From assembly GCA_016865955.1 (NCBI GenBank), contig VGNW01000122.1, positions 1 to 6,852 on the forward strand: 6,852 nucleotides of DNA. Direction: 5' to 3'. This document shows, piece by piece, positions 1 to 6,451 of this stretch. Source of the DNA: Chloroflexota bacterium (GTDB lineage: Bacteria > Chloroflexota > Dehalococcoidia > SZUA-161). Made by a program: the position numbers and the translations under genes. The notes beneath the pieces were generated by a model. It did not search any database, had not been told where the DNA came from, and saw only the letters and a list, made by a program, of their open reading frames with translations. Each line of letters opens with the position of its first letter. Positions within the stretch are counted from its first letter, which is position 1.

Positions 1-87
1 GGCTAGTTGCTTGGGACATTCTTTCTGCAGAAAATCGCGTGCCGATGTTTTCAGCATCTCCTGTTCTTCGCTCAAACCGAAGTCCAT
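1..87 (-). CDS. Acyl-CoA dehydrogenase, N-terminal fragment (continues past window edge)
   Basis: The reading frame begins with ATG at 87 and is still open at base 1, giving 29 residues that start MDFGLSEEQEMLKTSARDFL. This is the typical first helix of acyl-CoA dehydrogenases, flavoproteins that introduce the alpha,beta double bond into acyl-CoA thioesters in the cytoplasm. A GGGAGG ribosome site (94-99) sits 6 bases before the ATG and supports the start. The gene follows the second dehydrogenase by 64 bases on the same strand, so it is probably the third dehydrogenase of the operon. Its opening differs from the MDFRF start of the two upstream paralogues, so it probably belongs to another subgroup and could be a heteromeric partner. 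Catalytic residues lie outside the window. Confidence 0.8.
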   Translation of the reverse strand, partial: MDFGLSEEQEMLKTSARDFLQKECPKQLA

Positions 88-151
88 CTTTCGCCTCCCG
101 TTCCGAAATCCGAATGACTAAACGCATACCTGAGATGAACACATAAATTAG

Positions 152-1333
152 CTACGCCCAGGGTAACCCCAGTCCCCTCATGGCGATAATATTGCGCTGA
201 ATCTCGGAAGTTCCTGCGCCTACAAGGGCAGAGATACAATCGAGATAACCGGTGCATAACCTGCCGTTTAAGGGCGTCCATCTGGTACCGTGCTCCAGCT
301 CGCCGTACGGACCCAGAATATCCACAGCCGTGCTTGCCAGTTTCTGGCTTAATTGCGTGGAAATCAGTTTGAGCACGGATGCCTCGATGTTTGGCTGAAG
401 TCCCCGGTCGAGCATCCAGGCTGTTTGCCAGAAGAACATGTACGCTACATCGATTTCGATTGCCAGCTCCGCCAGCCTGTCCCTGACCAGCATGTTATCG
501 TTGAGCTTCGTCTCCTTGACCTGCTGCACCAGTTCCTCGAAAGTCCGTTTAAAATTGCCTATGGGCACCACCAATCTCTCGAAATCCAGGGCGGACATGA
601 CATAATACCAGCCGCGATTCATCTCGCCCACAATATTGCTCTTGGGCACCCTTACATCGTCGAAAAATACTTCGTTATAGGAATGGAATCCGCAGATGTT
701 TATCAGAGGTCGAATGGTTATTCCCTTCGACCTGTTATCCACCATGATCAGCGAAATCCCCTTATGCGCACGGGCATCGGGATTAGTTCTGACTAGCATC
801 CAGGCATAATCGGACACATGCGCTCCGCTGCTCCAGATTTTCTGCCCGTTGATTATGAGGTCGTCGCCATCATCGACAGCGCTGGTCTTGATTGCTGCCA
901 GGTCGGAGCCTGCGTTGGGTTCGCTATATGCGAGCCAGAACCTTATTTCGGCTCTGGCGATTCGGGGCAACCATTCCCTTTTGGTTTTCTCGCTTCCGAA
1001 CTGTAGTATGGTCGGCCCGGCAATCAGCGTGGCTACGCCGGGACCCGGTGCCCTGTAATAGCTCATCCGCTCCTGAAAGATAGCCTGCTCGATTTGCGAA
1101 CGCTCGCCGCCGCCGTATTCTCTGGGACAGGTGAGAGCGAGCCAGCCTTTGTCAGCCAGTTTACGCCGGAACTCCTCGGCAGCGGAGCTCAGCCCCTCGA
1201 AATCGGGGATTGAGCCGTATCCTCCGGGCCAGTACAAGCACTCCTCAGTCCAATGCTCAGGGAGCTCTTTTCTTATGAATTCGTCAACTTCCCTGCAGAA
1301 AGCCTCTTCCTGGTTGCTGAACCGGAAATCCAC
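152..1333 (-). CDS. Acyl-CoA dehydrogenase (FadE-like), second of a tandem pair
   Basis: This 393-residue protein has full acyl-CoA dehydrogenase length. The N-terminal helical domain is about 1-125, the beta domain about 130-235 and the C-terminal helical domain about 240-393. The FAD/substrate motif YSEPNAGSDLAAIKT is at 136-150, INGQKIW at 161-167, and the C-terminal GAGTSEIQRNIIAMRGLGLP at 372-391. The usual YEGT catalytic glutamate is replaced by Ala373. Instead, Glu252 in ALDFER matches the position of the base in isovaleryl-CoA dehydrogenase, so the enzyme is likely active. The RxxFG motif that contacts FAD in many family members is absent. The start is GTG, not ATG: a G-rich site (GGGGG) lies 7 bases upstream, and an ATG at 1337 is out of frame. 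It lies 40 bases after its paralogue. The substrate is unknown; branched or ring-bearing acyl-CoA is an inference from context. Confidence 0.93.
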   Translation of the reverse strand: MDFRFSNQEEAFCREVDEFIRKELPEHWTEECLYWPGGYGSIPDFEGLSSAAEEFRRKLADKGWLALTCPREYGGGERSQIEQAIFQERMSYYRAPGPGVATLIAGPTILQFGSEKTKREWLPRIARAEIRFWLAYSEPNAGSDLAAIKTSAVDDGDDLIINGQKIWSSGAHVSDYAWMLVRTNPDARAHKGISLIMVDNRSKGITIRPLINICGFHSYNEVFFDDVRVPKSNIVGEMNRGWYYVMSALDFERLVVPIGNFKRTFEELVQQVKETKLNDNMLVRDRLAELAIEIDVAYMFFWQTAWMLDRGLQPNIEASVLKLISTQLSQKLASTAVDILGPYGELEHGTRWTPLNGRLCTGYLDCISALVGAGTSEIQRNIIAMRGLGLPWA

Positions 1334-1373
1334 GCATTCACCCCCACCGGGTCGCGCTATTGTTCGGGCTGTC

Positions 1374-2567
1374 TTACTGCTGTCGCGGCAACCCCAGCCC
1401 CCTCATCGCCACGATGTTGCGTTGAATCTCGTTAGTGCCGCCGCCTACACCGATGGAGATACAGCTCAGGTATGTGCGCATTATCCTCGCGCTGAAGACA
1501 GACCATTTGGAGTCCTGGGCTAATTCGCCATATTGCCCCAGTACCCGCATTCCTACGTTTGCGATTCGTCTGAGCAGCTCGCTGGAAAACAAGAGTGACA
1601 TGGAAGATTCATAGCTGGGATGAAGTCCTTTGCCGAACATCCAGGCGATGCGGTAGCACATCATACGCAGAACCTCGTTCTCCACGACCAGCTCTGCCAG
1701 TTCGTCCTTAATTAAAGCATCATTGCCGATGCTATCGCCGGAGCGCTTGGCTTCCTGCACATACTGTATCAGTTCCTCGATGAGACGCTGGTTCGCGGCG
1801 GCTGTGCCTATCAGAGAGCGCTCGAAATCGAGCGCCATAGCAAGCTGATACCAGCCGTTATTCTTTGCGCCGATCAAGGCGTCTTTAGGAACGCGCGCAT
1901 CGTCGAGAAAAACCTCGTTGAAGGAATGGCAGTTAAGGATGTTTATCAGAGGTCTCACGGTTATGCCGGGGGTCTTCATATCGATTATGAACATGCTGAT
2001 GCCTTTATGCTTGGGCGCATTCGGGTCTGTTCTGGCACCCAGCCAGCAGTAATTCGCGTAATGCGCGAAGCTGCACCAGGTCTTCTGTCCGTTGATTACC
2101 CAGCTATCGCCGTCCTCCACGGCGCGCGTCTGGATTGAAGCCAGGTCCGAGCCGGAGTTAGGCTCGCTGTAGCCGAGACAGAAACAAGATTCGCCCTTCG
2201 CTACTTCCGTAAGGTATTTCTTCTTCTGTTTTTCGCTGCCGAAGAGAAACACAGCGCCGCCCACCCAGTTCACCGATATCTCCATCTCGATGCCTACCGG
2301 AGCTCTGTGGTAATACAACTCCTCGGCAAGGATAAGCCGTTTAACGTGGCTCATCTCCGAGCCGCCGTACTCTTTCAGATAAGCCGGCGCCAGCCAGCCC
2401 TTCTGTCCCAGTTTGCGCTGGAACTGACGCAGCAGAGCCCACGATTCTTCGGTTTCCTCCCACAATCCGGGGTCCAGCTCGGTCCATCGGGGAGGAATCT
2501 CTTTCTTAAGCCACTGCCTTACCTCTTCGCGGAACGCCTCTTCCTCTGCCGAAAACCTGAAGTCCAT
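1374..2567 (-). CDS. Acyl-CoA dehydrogenase (FadE-like), first of a tandem pair
   Basis: This 397-residue flavoenzyme is predicted to oxidise an acyl-CoA to the 2-enoyl-CoA, passing electrons to ETF. Visible motifs are GYSEPNSGSDLASIQTRA (132-149, FAD and substrate), VINGQKTWCS (157-166), and GGGTNEIQRNIVAMRGLGLP (375-394) at the C-terminal flavin/dimer site. The position of the classical YEGT glutamate is Gly376. Glu249 in ALDFER is placed like the base of isovaleryl-CoA and long-chain acyl-CoA dehydrogenases. The RxxFG arginine motif is missing, as in its downstream paralogue. The ATG at 2567 is chosen because AGGGAGG (2574-2580) lies 6 bases upstream. The in-frame ATG at 2573 directly abuts that site and the one at 2597 overlaps the preceding gene's stop. 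The gene begins 26 bases after the second DUF35 gene. It is clearly a diverged duplicate of its downstream neighbour, and the two could form a heteromer. Confidence 0.94.
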   Translation of the reverse strand: MDFRFSAEEEAFREEVRQWLKKEIPPRWTELDPGLWEETEESWALLRQFQRKLGQKGWLAPAYLKEYGGSEMSHVKRLILAEELYYHRAPVGIEMEISVNWVGGAVFLFGSEKQKKKYLTEVAKGESCFCLGYSEPNSGSDLASIQTRAVEDGDSWVINGQKTWCSFAHYANYCWLGARTDPNAPKHKGISMFIIDMKTPGITVRPLINILNCHSFNEVFLDDARVPKDALIGAKNNGWYQLAMALDFERSLIGTAAANQRLIEELIQYVQEAKRSGDSIGNDALIKDELAELVVENEVLRMMCYRIAWMFGKGLHPSYESSMSLLFSSELLRRIANVGMRVLGQYGELAQDSKWSVFSARIMRTYLSCISIGVGGGTNEIQRNIVAMRGLGLPRQQ

Positions 2568-2593
2568 GCTCATCCTCCCTGCTTTGCGGATGT

Positions 2594-3076
2594 TCACATG
2601 TCTTTGACGATGCTGAAGTGGTCGATATCGTGGAAATAGTCGCCTGTCCTGTTGTTGCTGAAGACCGCCCGCAAGCGCATACCGGCTTTTATCTTCTTCT
2701 CGTCAGTCTCATCTAAACGATGTACGATATTGGAATCGGCACCGTCCAGCTTGATAAATGCCGTTGTGAAGGGTATCTTCTTCGGTTCGCCTGTGGTTGT
2801 ATCGATATAGTGGAAGTTCGTCACGGTGAAAGCGAGCAGCGTACCTTCCTGACTGACAGGCACGAACTCCTCCATCCTGACGAAGCAGTCCCGACACACG
2901 ATACGAGGCGGCACGTAGACTTTGCCGCACTTAGGGCACTTCACTCCTGCTATGAGCCTGTTATCCCTCAACTCGCGGAGGAAACGACTGTAATAATGCC
3001 CGGCGTGGTATTTATAAGTCATGTCCGCTATGTATGCCACGCTGAGCGGTTTTAGGTCTTCTTTTCCTTGTTCCAT
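2594..3076 (-). CDS. DUF35 zinc-ribbon/OB-fold protein B (thiolase partner)
   Basis: This 160-residue protein has a helical N terminus (about 20-45, including HAGHYYSRFLRELRD), then a rubredoxin-like zinc ribbon with Cys47, Cys50, Cys61 and Cys64 (CPKC...CRDC), then an OB fold (about 70-150) with GTLLAFTVTNFHY and IPFTTAFIKLDGAD. This is the standard DUF35/ChsH2-C architecture. DUF35 proteins form complexes with thiolase-fold enzymes, for example the archaeal thiolase/HMG-CoA synthase complex and Ltp2-ChsH2, where they help bind CoA or are needed for activity. The ATG at 3076 is preceded by GGAG (3085-3088) at 8 bases. The frame stays open upstream to 3358, but that part overlaps thiolase B and is arginine- and glycine-rich nonsense, so the long start is rejected. 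It follows thiolase B by 14 bases, the tightest spacing here, which suggests that B is its partner. Confidence 0.93.
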   Translation of the reverse strand: MEQGKEDLKPLSVAYIADMTYKYHAGHYYSRFLRELRDNRLIAGVKCPKCGKVYVPPRIVCRDCFVRMEEFVPVSQEGTLLAFTVTNFHYIDTTTGEPKKIPFTTAFIKLDGADSNIVHRLDETDEKKIKAGMRLRAVFSNNRTGDYFHDIDHFSIVKDM

Positions 3077-3090
3077 AGCCTGCGCTCCAT

Positions 3091-4257
3091 TCAATCCAAT
3101 CGAGACAAAGAGCTGAGCACGGTAACATCCGACCAGAAACAGCCGCCGAATCCGGTGGCAACAGCTACCTGCGCTCCTGCAACCTGCTTTTTCCCCGCTT
3201 TCCCCATAACCTGCAGAGCAGCCTCCCCTATCCTCAATAGGCCGGTTGCGCCGATGGGATTCGTCGCCAGCACACCGCCCGAGGGATTGACCGGCAGCTT
3301 GCCGCCCATGTTGGTAACGCCGCTCCTCACCAGCCTGGGACCGCCTCCCTCCTCGCAAAGCTTAAGAGCTTCCATCCAGGCAACCCCTGCCGTTGAGGCG
3401 GGTATGTATAATTCGGCGACGTCAATCTGATTAAATGGGTCTGTGATGCCCGCCATCTCATAAGCCTGGCGTGCGGCGATTTCCAGCGATGGCAAGCTTG
3501 CCAGTCCAATTCCATCCGCCAGATGCACGAGGATGTGGCAATCACCCACACCCAGTATCCAGGCAGGTCGTTTCGTTATCTTTTTAGCTTTTCTCTCGGA
3601 GGCAAATATGACGGCACAGGCGCCGTCCGTTCTGGGGCATATGTCAAGCAGCTTTATGGGATAGGATATGTATGCGGATTTCATCACGTCTTCAACTTTA
3701 ATGACCTGTCGCAGATGAGCGTAGTCATTGTACAGGGCTGCGTTGTTGTGGTCTCGCACCGAAACAAGAGCAGCATCTTCCTCCGTTGCACCGTATTTGC
3801 TCATGTAAGCGATGTATTGTGCCGCCAGAGGACCTATCGCTCCCGCGGAGTACTCTCTTTCGGTGATAGGGTCGAAACAGGTCGAGATTGCTGCCGTTGT
3901 GTCCGATTCGGAATTTTGCTCCCAGCCGATGACGAGCACGGTGTCGAACAGTCCGGAAGCCGCATGATAGAAGCCGGCGTGCCCTATAGCGCTGCCCGTC
4001 GTTCCCCCTGTGGTTACCTTCATTATCGGCTTCATAAAGCCGCCGGAACCGTCCACGCTCCACATATCCACGTAATTGATCGACTCAAAATGGTCCATAT
4101 TGCCAATTACTATCGCATCGATATCAGCCATAGTAAGTTCTGCGTTCTCCAGCGCCCTCTTAACAGCAATGCTGATCAGTTCCTGACCGTTGCAGTCCGT
4201 GTTTTTGGATTTATGATGGGTCTGTCCCACCCCGACTATTCCCACAGGTCTTTTCAC
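3091..4257 (-). CDS. Thiolase-fold protein B (SCP2/Ltp-like, lacks catalytic Cys and His)
   Basis: This 388-residue protein has the two-lobed thiolase fold of the SCP-x/Ltp type. It opens PVGIVGVGQT, has DICPRTDGACAVIFAS (205-220) ahead of the second lobe, and LPVNPSGGVLATNPIGATG (321-339) near the C terminus. The nucleophile position in the first lobe reads VTTGGTTGS, with Gly85 in place of Cys. The GHP histidine becomes Asn333 (TNP). The C-terminal cysteine motif is replaced by ATGFGGCFWSDV (367-378). It also has ELYIPAS (282-288) where protein A has EIYDAF. It therefore should not work as a classical thiolase; it could be an aldolase-like enzyme or a structural partner of protein A. The start is GTG at 4257, with AAGGGA (4267-4272) 9 bases upstream. 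It is followed by the second DUF35 gene after 14 bases. The fold is secure; the reaction is not. Confidence 0.92.
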   Translation of the reverse strand: MKRPVGIVGVGQTHHKSKNTDCNGQELISIAVKRALENAELTMADIDAIVIGNMDHFESINYVDMWSVDGSGGFMKPIMKVTTGGTTGSAIGHAGFYHAASGLFDTVLVIGWEQNSESDTTAAISTCFDPITEREYSAGAIGPLAAQYIAYMSKYGATEEDAALVSVRDHNNAALYNDYAHLRQVIKVEDVMKSAYISYPIKLLDICPRTDGACAVIFASERKAKKITKRPAWILGVGDCHILVHLADGIGLASLPSLEIAARQAYEMAGITDPFNQIDVAELYIPASTAGVAWMEALKLCEEGGGPRLVRSGVTNMGGKLPVNPSGGVLATNPIGATGLLRIGEAALQVMGKAGKKQVAGAQVAVATGFGGCFWSDVTVLSSLSRLD

Positions 4258-4294
4258 TGCCCGACGTCCCTTCGATGAAGTATAAAGCGATACA

Positions 4295-5431
4295 CTATTT
4301 ACCTAAAATAAATACGCATTGCCCCTGCCCGCACGCTCCTTCAATGCCATGCGCCAGAGCTACCCTGGTTCCGTCAATCTGTCTGTCGCCAGCCTCACCC
4401 CTGAGCTGGAGCACTGCTTCCGCAATTCGCGCCAGCCCCGCTACTTGAACCGCATGTGCCGATAGAACCCCGCCGGACGGATTTACGGGCAAAATGCCGT
4501 TCATCTCGGTAGAACCGGAATCTACCATAGCGCCGGCTTTGCCCCGCTCGCAGAATCCCAGACCTTCCATCCACATAAGTTCCATGTATGAGAAAGCATC
4601 ATAAATTTCAGCCACGTGGATTTGTTTCAGCGGTCTGGTAATGCCAGCCATGTCGTAGGCTCGCTGAGCTGCTGAGACCAGCGCATCGACTTCAGCGAGG
4701 TCGCGGTCTCCCAGATGATAAGCATCTGCGCAATGCCCGACCCCTTTTATCCAGACAGGCTTTCTATGTTTCTTTTTGGCTGTGCTTTCACGAGCCATAA
4801 TAATGGCGCAGGCTCCGTCTGAGATTGGAGAGGTATCAAGTAGCTTTATCGGGTCGGCTAGAACCCTCGATTTCAGAACATCCTCAACCGTAATATCCAT
4901 CGGAAGATGAGCGTAGGGGTTAGCCTTAGCATTTCTGTGGTTCTTAACCGAGACCTTGGCGCATTGTTCCTCATTTACCCCGTACGTGTACATGTAGCTC
5001 CTCATCTGAAGAGCCGAAGAGTTTATCGCATCGAGTCCCAACATGCGCTCATAGACGGGGTCGAACATGGCATTTGTAATGACCGAAGGTATCCCCTCGG
5101 ATACTTTGCTTTGCGCCACAACCAGCGTTATCTCATGCAAACCGGAGAGAATGCGCATAAGTCCCATCAATGCGCCGTACGTGCCGTCACCTTCAACATT
5201 CGTAGTAGGGGACTTGTGTGAGCCAGTGGCTTCCGTGATTGCCATAGATGAGATAGTTCTACCATCCCAGAAATCGTTGCAGACGGTTACAGTATTGTCT
5301 ATATCGTCGATAGTCAGTCCTGCATCTTCCAGAGCTCTGGCAGTTACCTCATAAGCCAGTTCTGCATGAGATGAGGGATTGTATCTCTGGTACTTTGTTT
5401 GGGCTACTCCTATGATGCCGACCTTCTCCAA
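4295..5431 (-). CDS. Thiolase-fold protein A (SCP2/Ltp2-like, probable C-C lyase or aldolase)
   Basis: This 378-residue protein has the SCP-x/Ltp thiolase fold. It opens KVGIIGVAQTKY, has TSPISDGACAIIMA (200-213), AEIYDAFSYMELMWMEGLGF (274-293), and LPVNPSGGVLSAHAVQVAG (314-332). The usual Cys nucleophile is absent: the segment reads VEGDGTYGAL, with Gly83 at the expected position. His326 survives in an altered AHA motif, and the C-terminal Cys motif is replaced by LAHGIEGACG (359-368). Tyr277 in EIYDAF resembles the tyrosine region implicated in the mycobacterial retro-aldolase Ltp2, so retro-aldol cleavage of a beta-hydroxyacyl-CoA is the favoured inference. The start is TTG at 5431, chosen because MEKVGIIG is where the family begins and GGAG (5439-5442) lies 7 bases upstream. 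It follows DUF35 protein A by 30 bases, its likely partner. An acyl-CoA acetyltransferase label would be misleading. Confidence 0.93.
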   Translation of the reverse strand: MEKVGIIGVAQTKYQRYNPSSHAELAYEVTARALEDAGLTIDDIDNTVTVCNDFWDGRTISSMAITEATGSHKSPTTNVEGDGTYGALMGLMRILSGLHEITLVVAQSKVSEGIPSVITNAMFDPVYERMLGLDAINSSALQMRSYMYTYGVNEEQCAKVSVKNHRNAKANPYAHLPMDITVEDVLKSRVLADPIKLLDTSPISDGACAIIMARESTAKKKHRKPVWIKGVGHCADAYHLGDRDLAEVDALVSAAQRAYDMAGITRPLKQIHVAEIYDAFSYMELMWMEGLGFCERGKAGAMVDSGSTEMNGILPVNPSGGVLSAHAVQVAGLARIAEAVLQLRGEAGDRQIDGTRVALAHGIEGACGQGQCVFILGK

Positions 5432-5461
5432 CCTTTTGCTCCGATTGAAATATTGCTCTGT

Positions 5462-5938
5462 CTATTTATTAAAAGGCTTGAAGTATTTGATATCGAGGTA
5501 ATTACCTTGCCTCACTTCGCGAAAAACCGCTTTGACTCTCAGACCAACCGCGATGTCCTTAAAATCCATATCGCCCAGCAGGTGTGCTATGCCAGTGCTC
5601 GCGCCGTCCAATCGTATGATTCCCAGGGCGAAAGGAGGCTTCTGAGGCTGGATGCCCGGTACGGCGTACCTTGTCACAGTATAAGTCAACAGCGTGCCTG
5701 TGCTGCCGACCTCTACCCATTCATTCATTTCACAGTAGCATCTGGGACAGGTCTCCCTGGGAGGCACAAAAACCCGTTGGCATTTAGGACATTTAATGCC
5801 CCATATTTTGCAGTGCTCTTTTATTTCCTGATAAAACCTGCTTCCCACCTTACCAACGTGCCAGGTATAAGGAAGCCTTATCCGGCTCGGGTATGCCAGA
5901 GTTCCCGTGTTGCCCAGTTCTTCGCTTTGTACCGGCAT
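5462..5938 (-). CDS. DUF35 zinc-ribbon/OB-fold protein A (thiolase partner)
   Basis: This 158-residue protein has an N-terminal helix region (about 25-48, WHVGKVGSRFYQEIKEHC), a zinc ribbon with Cys50, Cys53, Cys64 and Cys67 (CPKC...CPRC, with VFVPPRETC between), and an OB fold (about 75-150) with GTLLTYTVTRYA and PPFALGIIRLDGAS. These features are diagnostic of DUF35, the family that docks on thiolase-fold enzymes and acyl-CoA hydratases in sterol side-chain degradation. It is not identical in sequence to the second DUF35 protein: the N termini and OB loops differ, so each probably serves a different thiolase. The ATG at 5938 has GGGAG (5948-5952) 9 bases upstream, and the gene follows the MaoC gene by 18 bases. 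It lies directly before thiolase A, which suggests the pairing. It has no signal peptide or membrane segment, so it is cytoplasmic. Confidence 0.94.
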   Translation of the reverse strand: MPVQSEELGNTGTLAYPSRIRLPYTWHVGKVGSRFYQEIKEHCKIWGIKCPKCQRVFVPPRETCPRCYCEMNEWVEVGSTGTLLTYTVTRYAVPGIQPQKPPFALGIIRLDGASTGIAHLLGDMDFKDIAVGLRVKAVFREVRQGNYLDIKYFKPFNK

Positions 5939-5956
5939 TTTTTACGACTCCCGATA

Positions 5957-6391
5957 TCAGGCTGAGGGTCGTTTGCCGATTAGCACCTTCATAGTAGAGA
6001 CAGCGACATTTTCGCCTCTCTGATTTTTAACCGATTGCTTCAGATTTACCACACCGCCGATGTCGCCTTTGTCCTGTTTTTCCAAAACTTCTAATTCCAC
6101 ATGTATGGTATCGCCTATCTTTGTCGGCGCGGTAAACCTCAACTTGTCCATGCCGTAAAAGGCTACAATCGCCATCTCATACAGAGGCATTAGCCCGATA
6201 GCAAACGAAATAACCAGCATCCCGTGAGCTATCCGCTCGCCGAAGGGGCCCTTCTTTGCGTATTCTACATCGGTATGAAGCGGATACCAATCCCCGGTTA
6301 AGGCAGCGAAATTGACTATATCCGCTTCGGTGACAGTCCTTGCCCTGGTTACGGCTATGTCTCCGGTATTGAAATCCTCGAGGTACTTCAT
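5957..6391 (-). CDS. MaoC-like enoyl-CoA hydratase (R-specific type)
   Basis: This 144-residue single hot-dog-fold protein is predicted to add water to a 2-enoyl-CoA, giving a 3-hydroxyacyl-CoA. The hydratase-2 motif is visible at 31-60: LTGDWYPLHTD with Asp34 and His39 as the expected catalytic pair, followed by FGERIAHGMLV. The usual Asn after the Asp (GDxNP) is Tyr36, a variation seen in some MaoC proteins. The C-terminal strand region (KLRFTAPTKIGDTIHVELEV, 83-102) is also typical. The ATG at 6391 is chosen because a perfect AGGAGG (6396-6401) lies 4 bases upstream. A longer frame begins at 6448 but would put the first codons across the promoter. As first gene of the operon it would hydrate the product of the dehydrogenases and feed the thiolase-fold proteins. 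Dehydratase or thioesterase-like variants of the fold are less likely. Confidence 0.93.
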   Translation of the reverse strand: MKYLEDFNTGDIAVTRARTVTEADIVNFAALTGDWYPLHTDVEYAKKGPFGERIAHGMLVISFAIGLMPLYEMAIVAFYGMDKLRFTAPTKIGDTIHVELEVLEKQDKGDIGGVVNLKQSVKNQRGENVAVSTMKVLIGKRPSA

Positions 6392-6395
6392 GTAG

Positions 6396-6401
6396 CCTCC
6401 T
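6396..6401 (-). promoter_or_regulatory. Strong ribosome binding site of the maoC-like gene
   Basis: On the minus strand this reads AGGAGG, a perfect Shine-Dalgarno core, 4 bases before the ATG at 6391. It decides the start of the hydratase in favour of the 144-residue form. Confidence 0.85.
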
Positions 6402-6419
6402 TTCGGAGTTTGTAACCTT

Positions 6420-6450
6420 ATTATACCCCATTCCCTAAACCCGTACACAA
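6420..6450 (-). promoter_or_regulatory. Sigma-70-type promoter of the acyl-CoA operon
   Basis: On the minus strand a perfect TATAAT (6420-6425) lies 28 bases upstream of the hydratase ATG, predicting a transcript start near 6413 and a leader of about 22 bases. The -35 element is weaker: GTGTAC (6443-6448) at a 17-base spacing, or TTGTGT (6445-6450) at 19. The weak -35 could mean that an activator helps. No other good promoter was seen between the genes, so this one probably drives the whole cluster. Confidence 0.6.
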
Positions 6451-6451
6451 C

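Noticed and set aside
353..796. 147-codon plus-strand open frame opposite the second acyl-CoA dehydrogenase
   Set aside because: It is antisense to a well-conserved gene, with no family resemblance or ribosome site.
3077..3358. N-terminal extension of DUF35 protein B by 94 residues
   Set aside because: It overlaps thiolase B in another frame, is rich in Arg, Gly and Ser with no domain character, and the ATG at 3076 has its own ribosome site and fits the family length.
3523..4278. 251-codon plus-strand open frame opposite thiolase B
   Set aside because: It is antisense to a clear thiolase-fold gene, has no recognisable domain and low-complexity Arg/His/Ser composition. It is a shadow frame.
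4258..4294. TATACT on the minus strand between the two thiolase genes as an internal promoter
   Set aside because: No acceptable -35 element lies at a suitable distance, and a 37-base gap is normal within an operon.
5399..5965. 188-codon plus-strand open frame opposite DUF35 protein A
   Set aside because: It is antisense to a protein with intact zinc-ribbon cysteines, and nothing supports coding on this strand.
6392..6448. 19-residue N-terminal extension of the MaoC protein
   Set aside because: It would begin upstream of the TATAAT element. The ATG at 6391 has a perfect AGGAGG in front and matches the family start.
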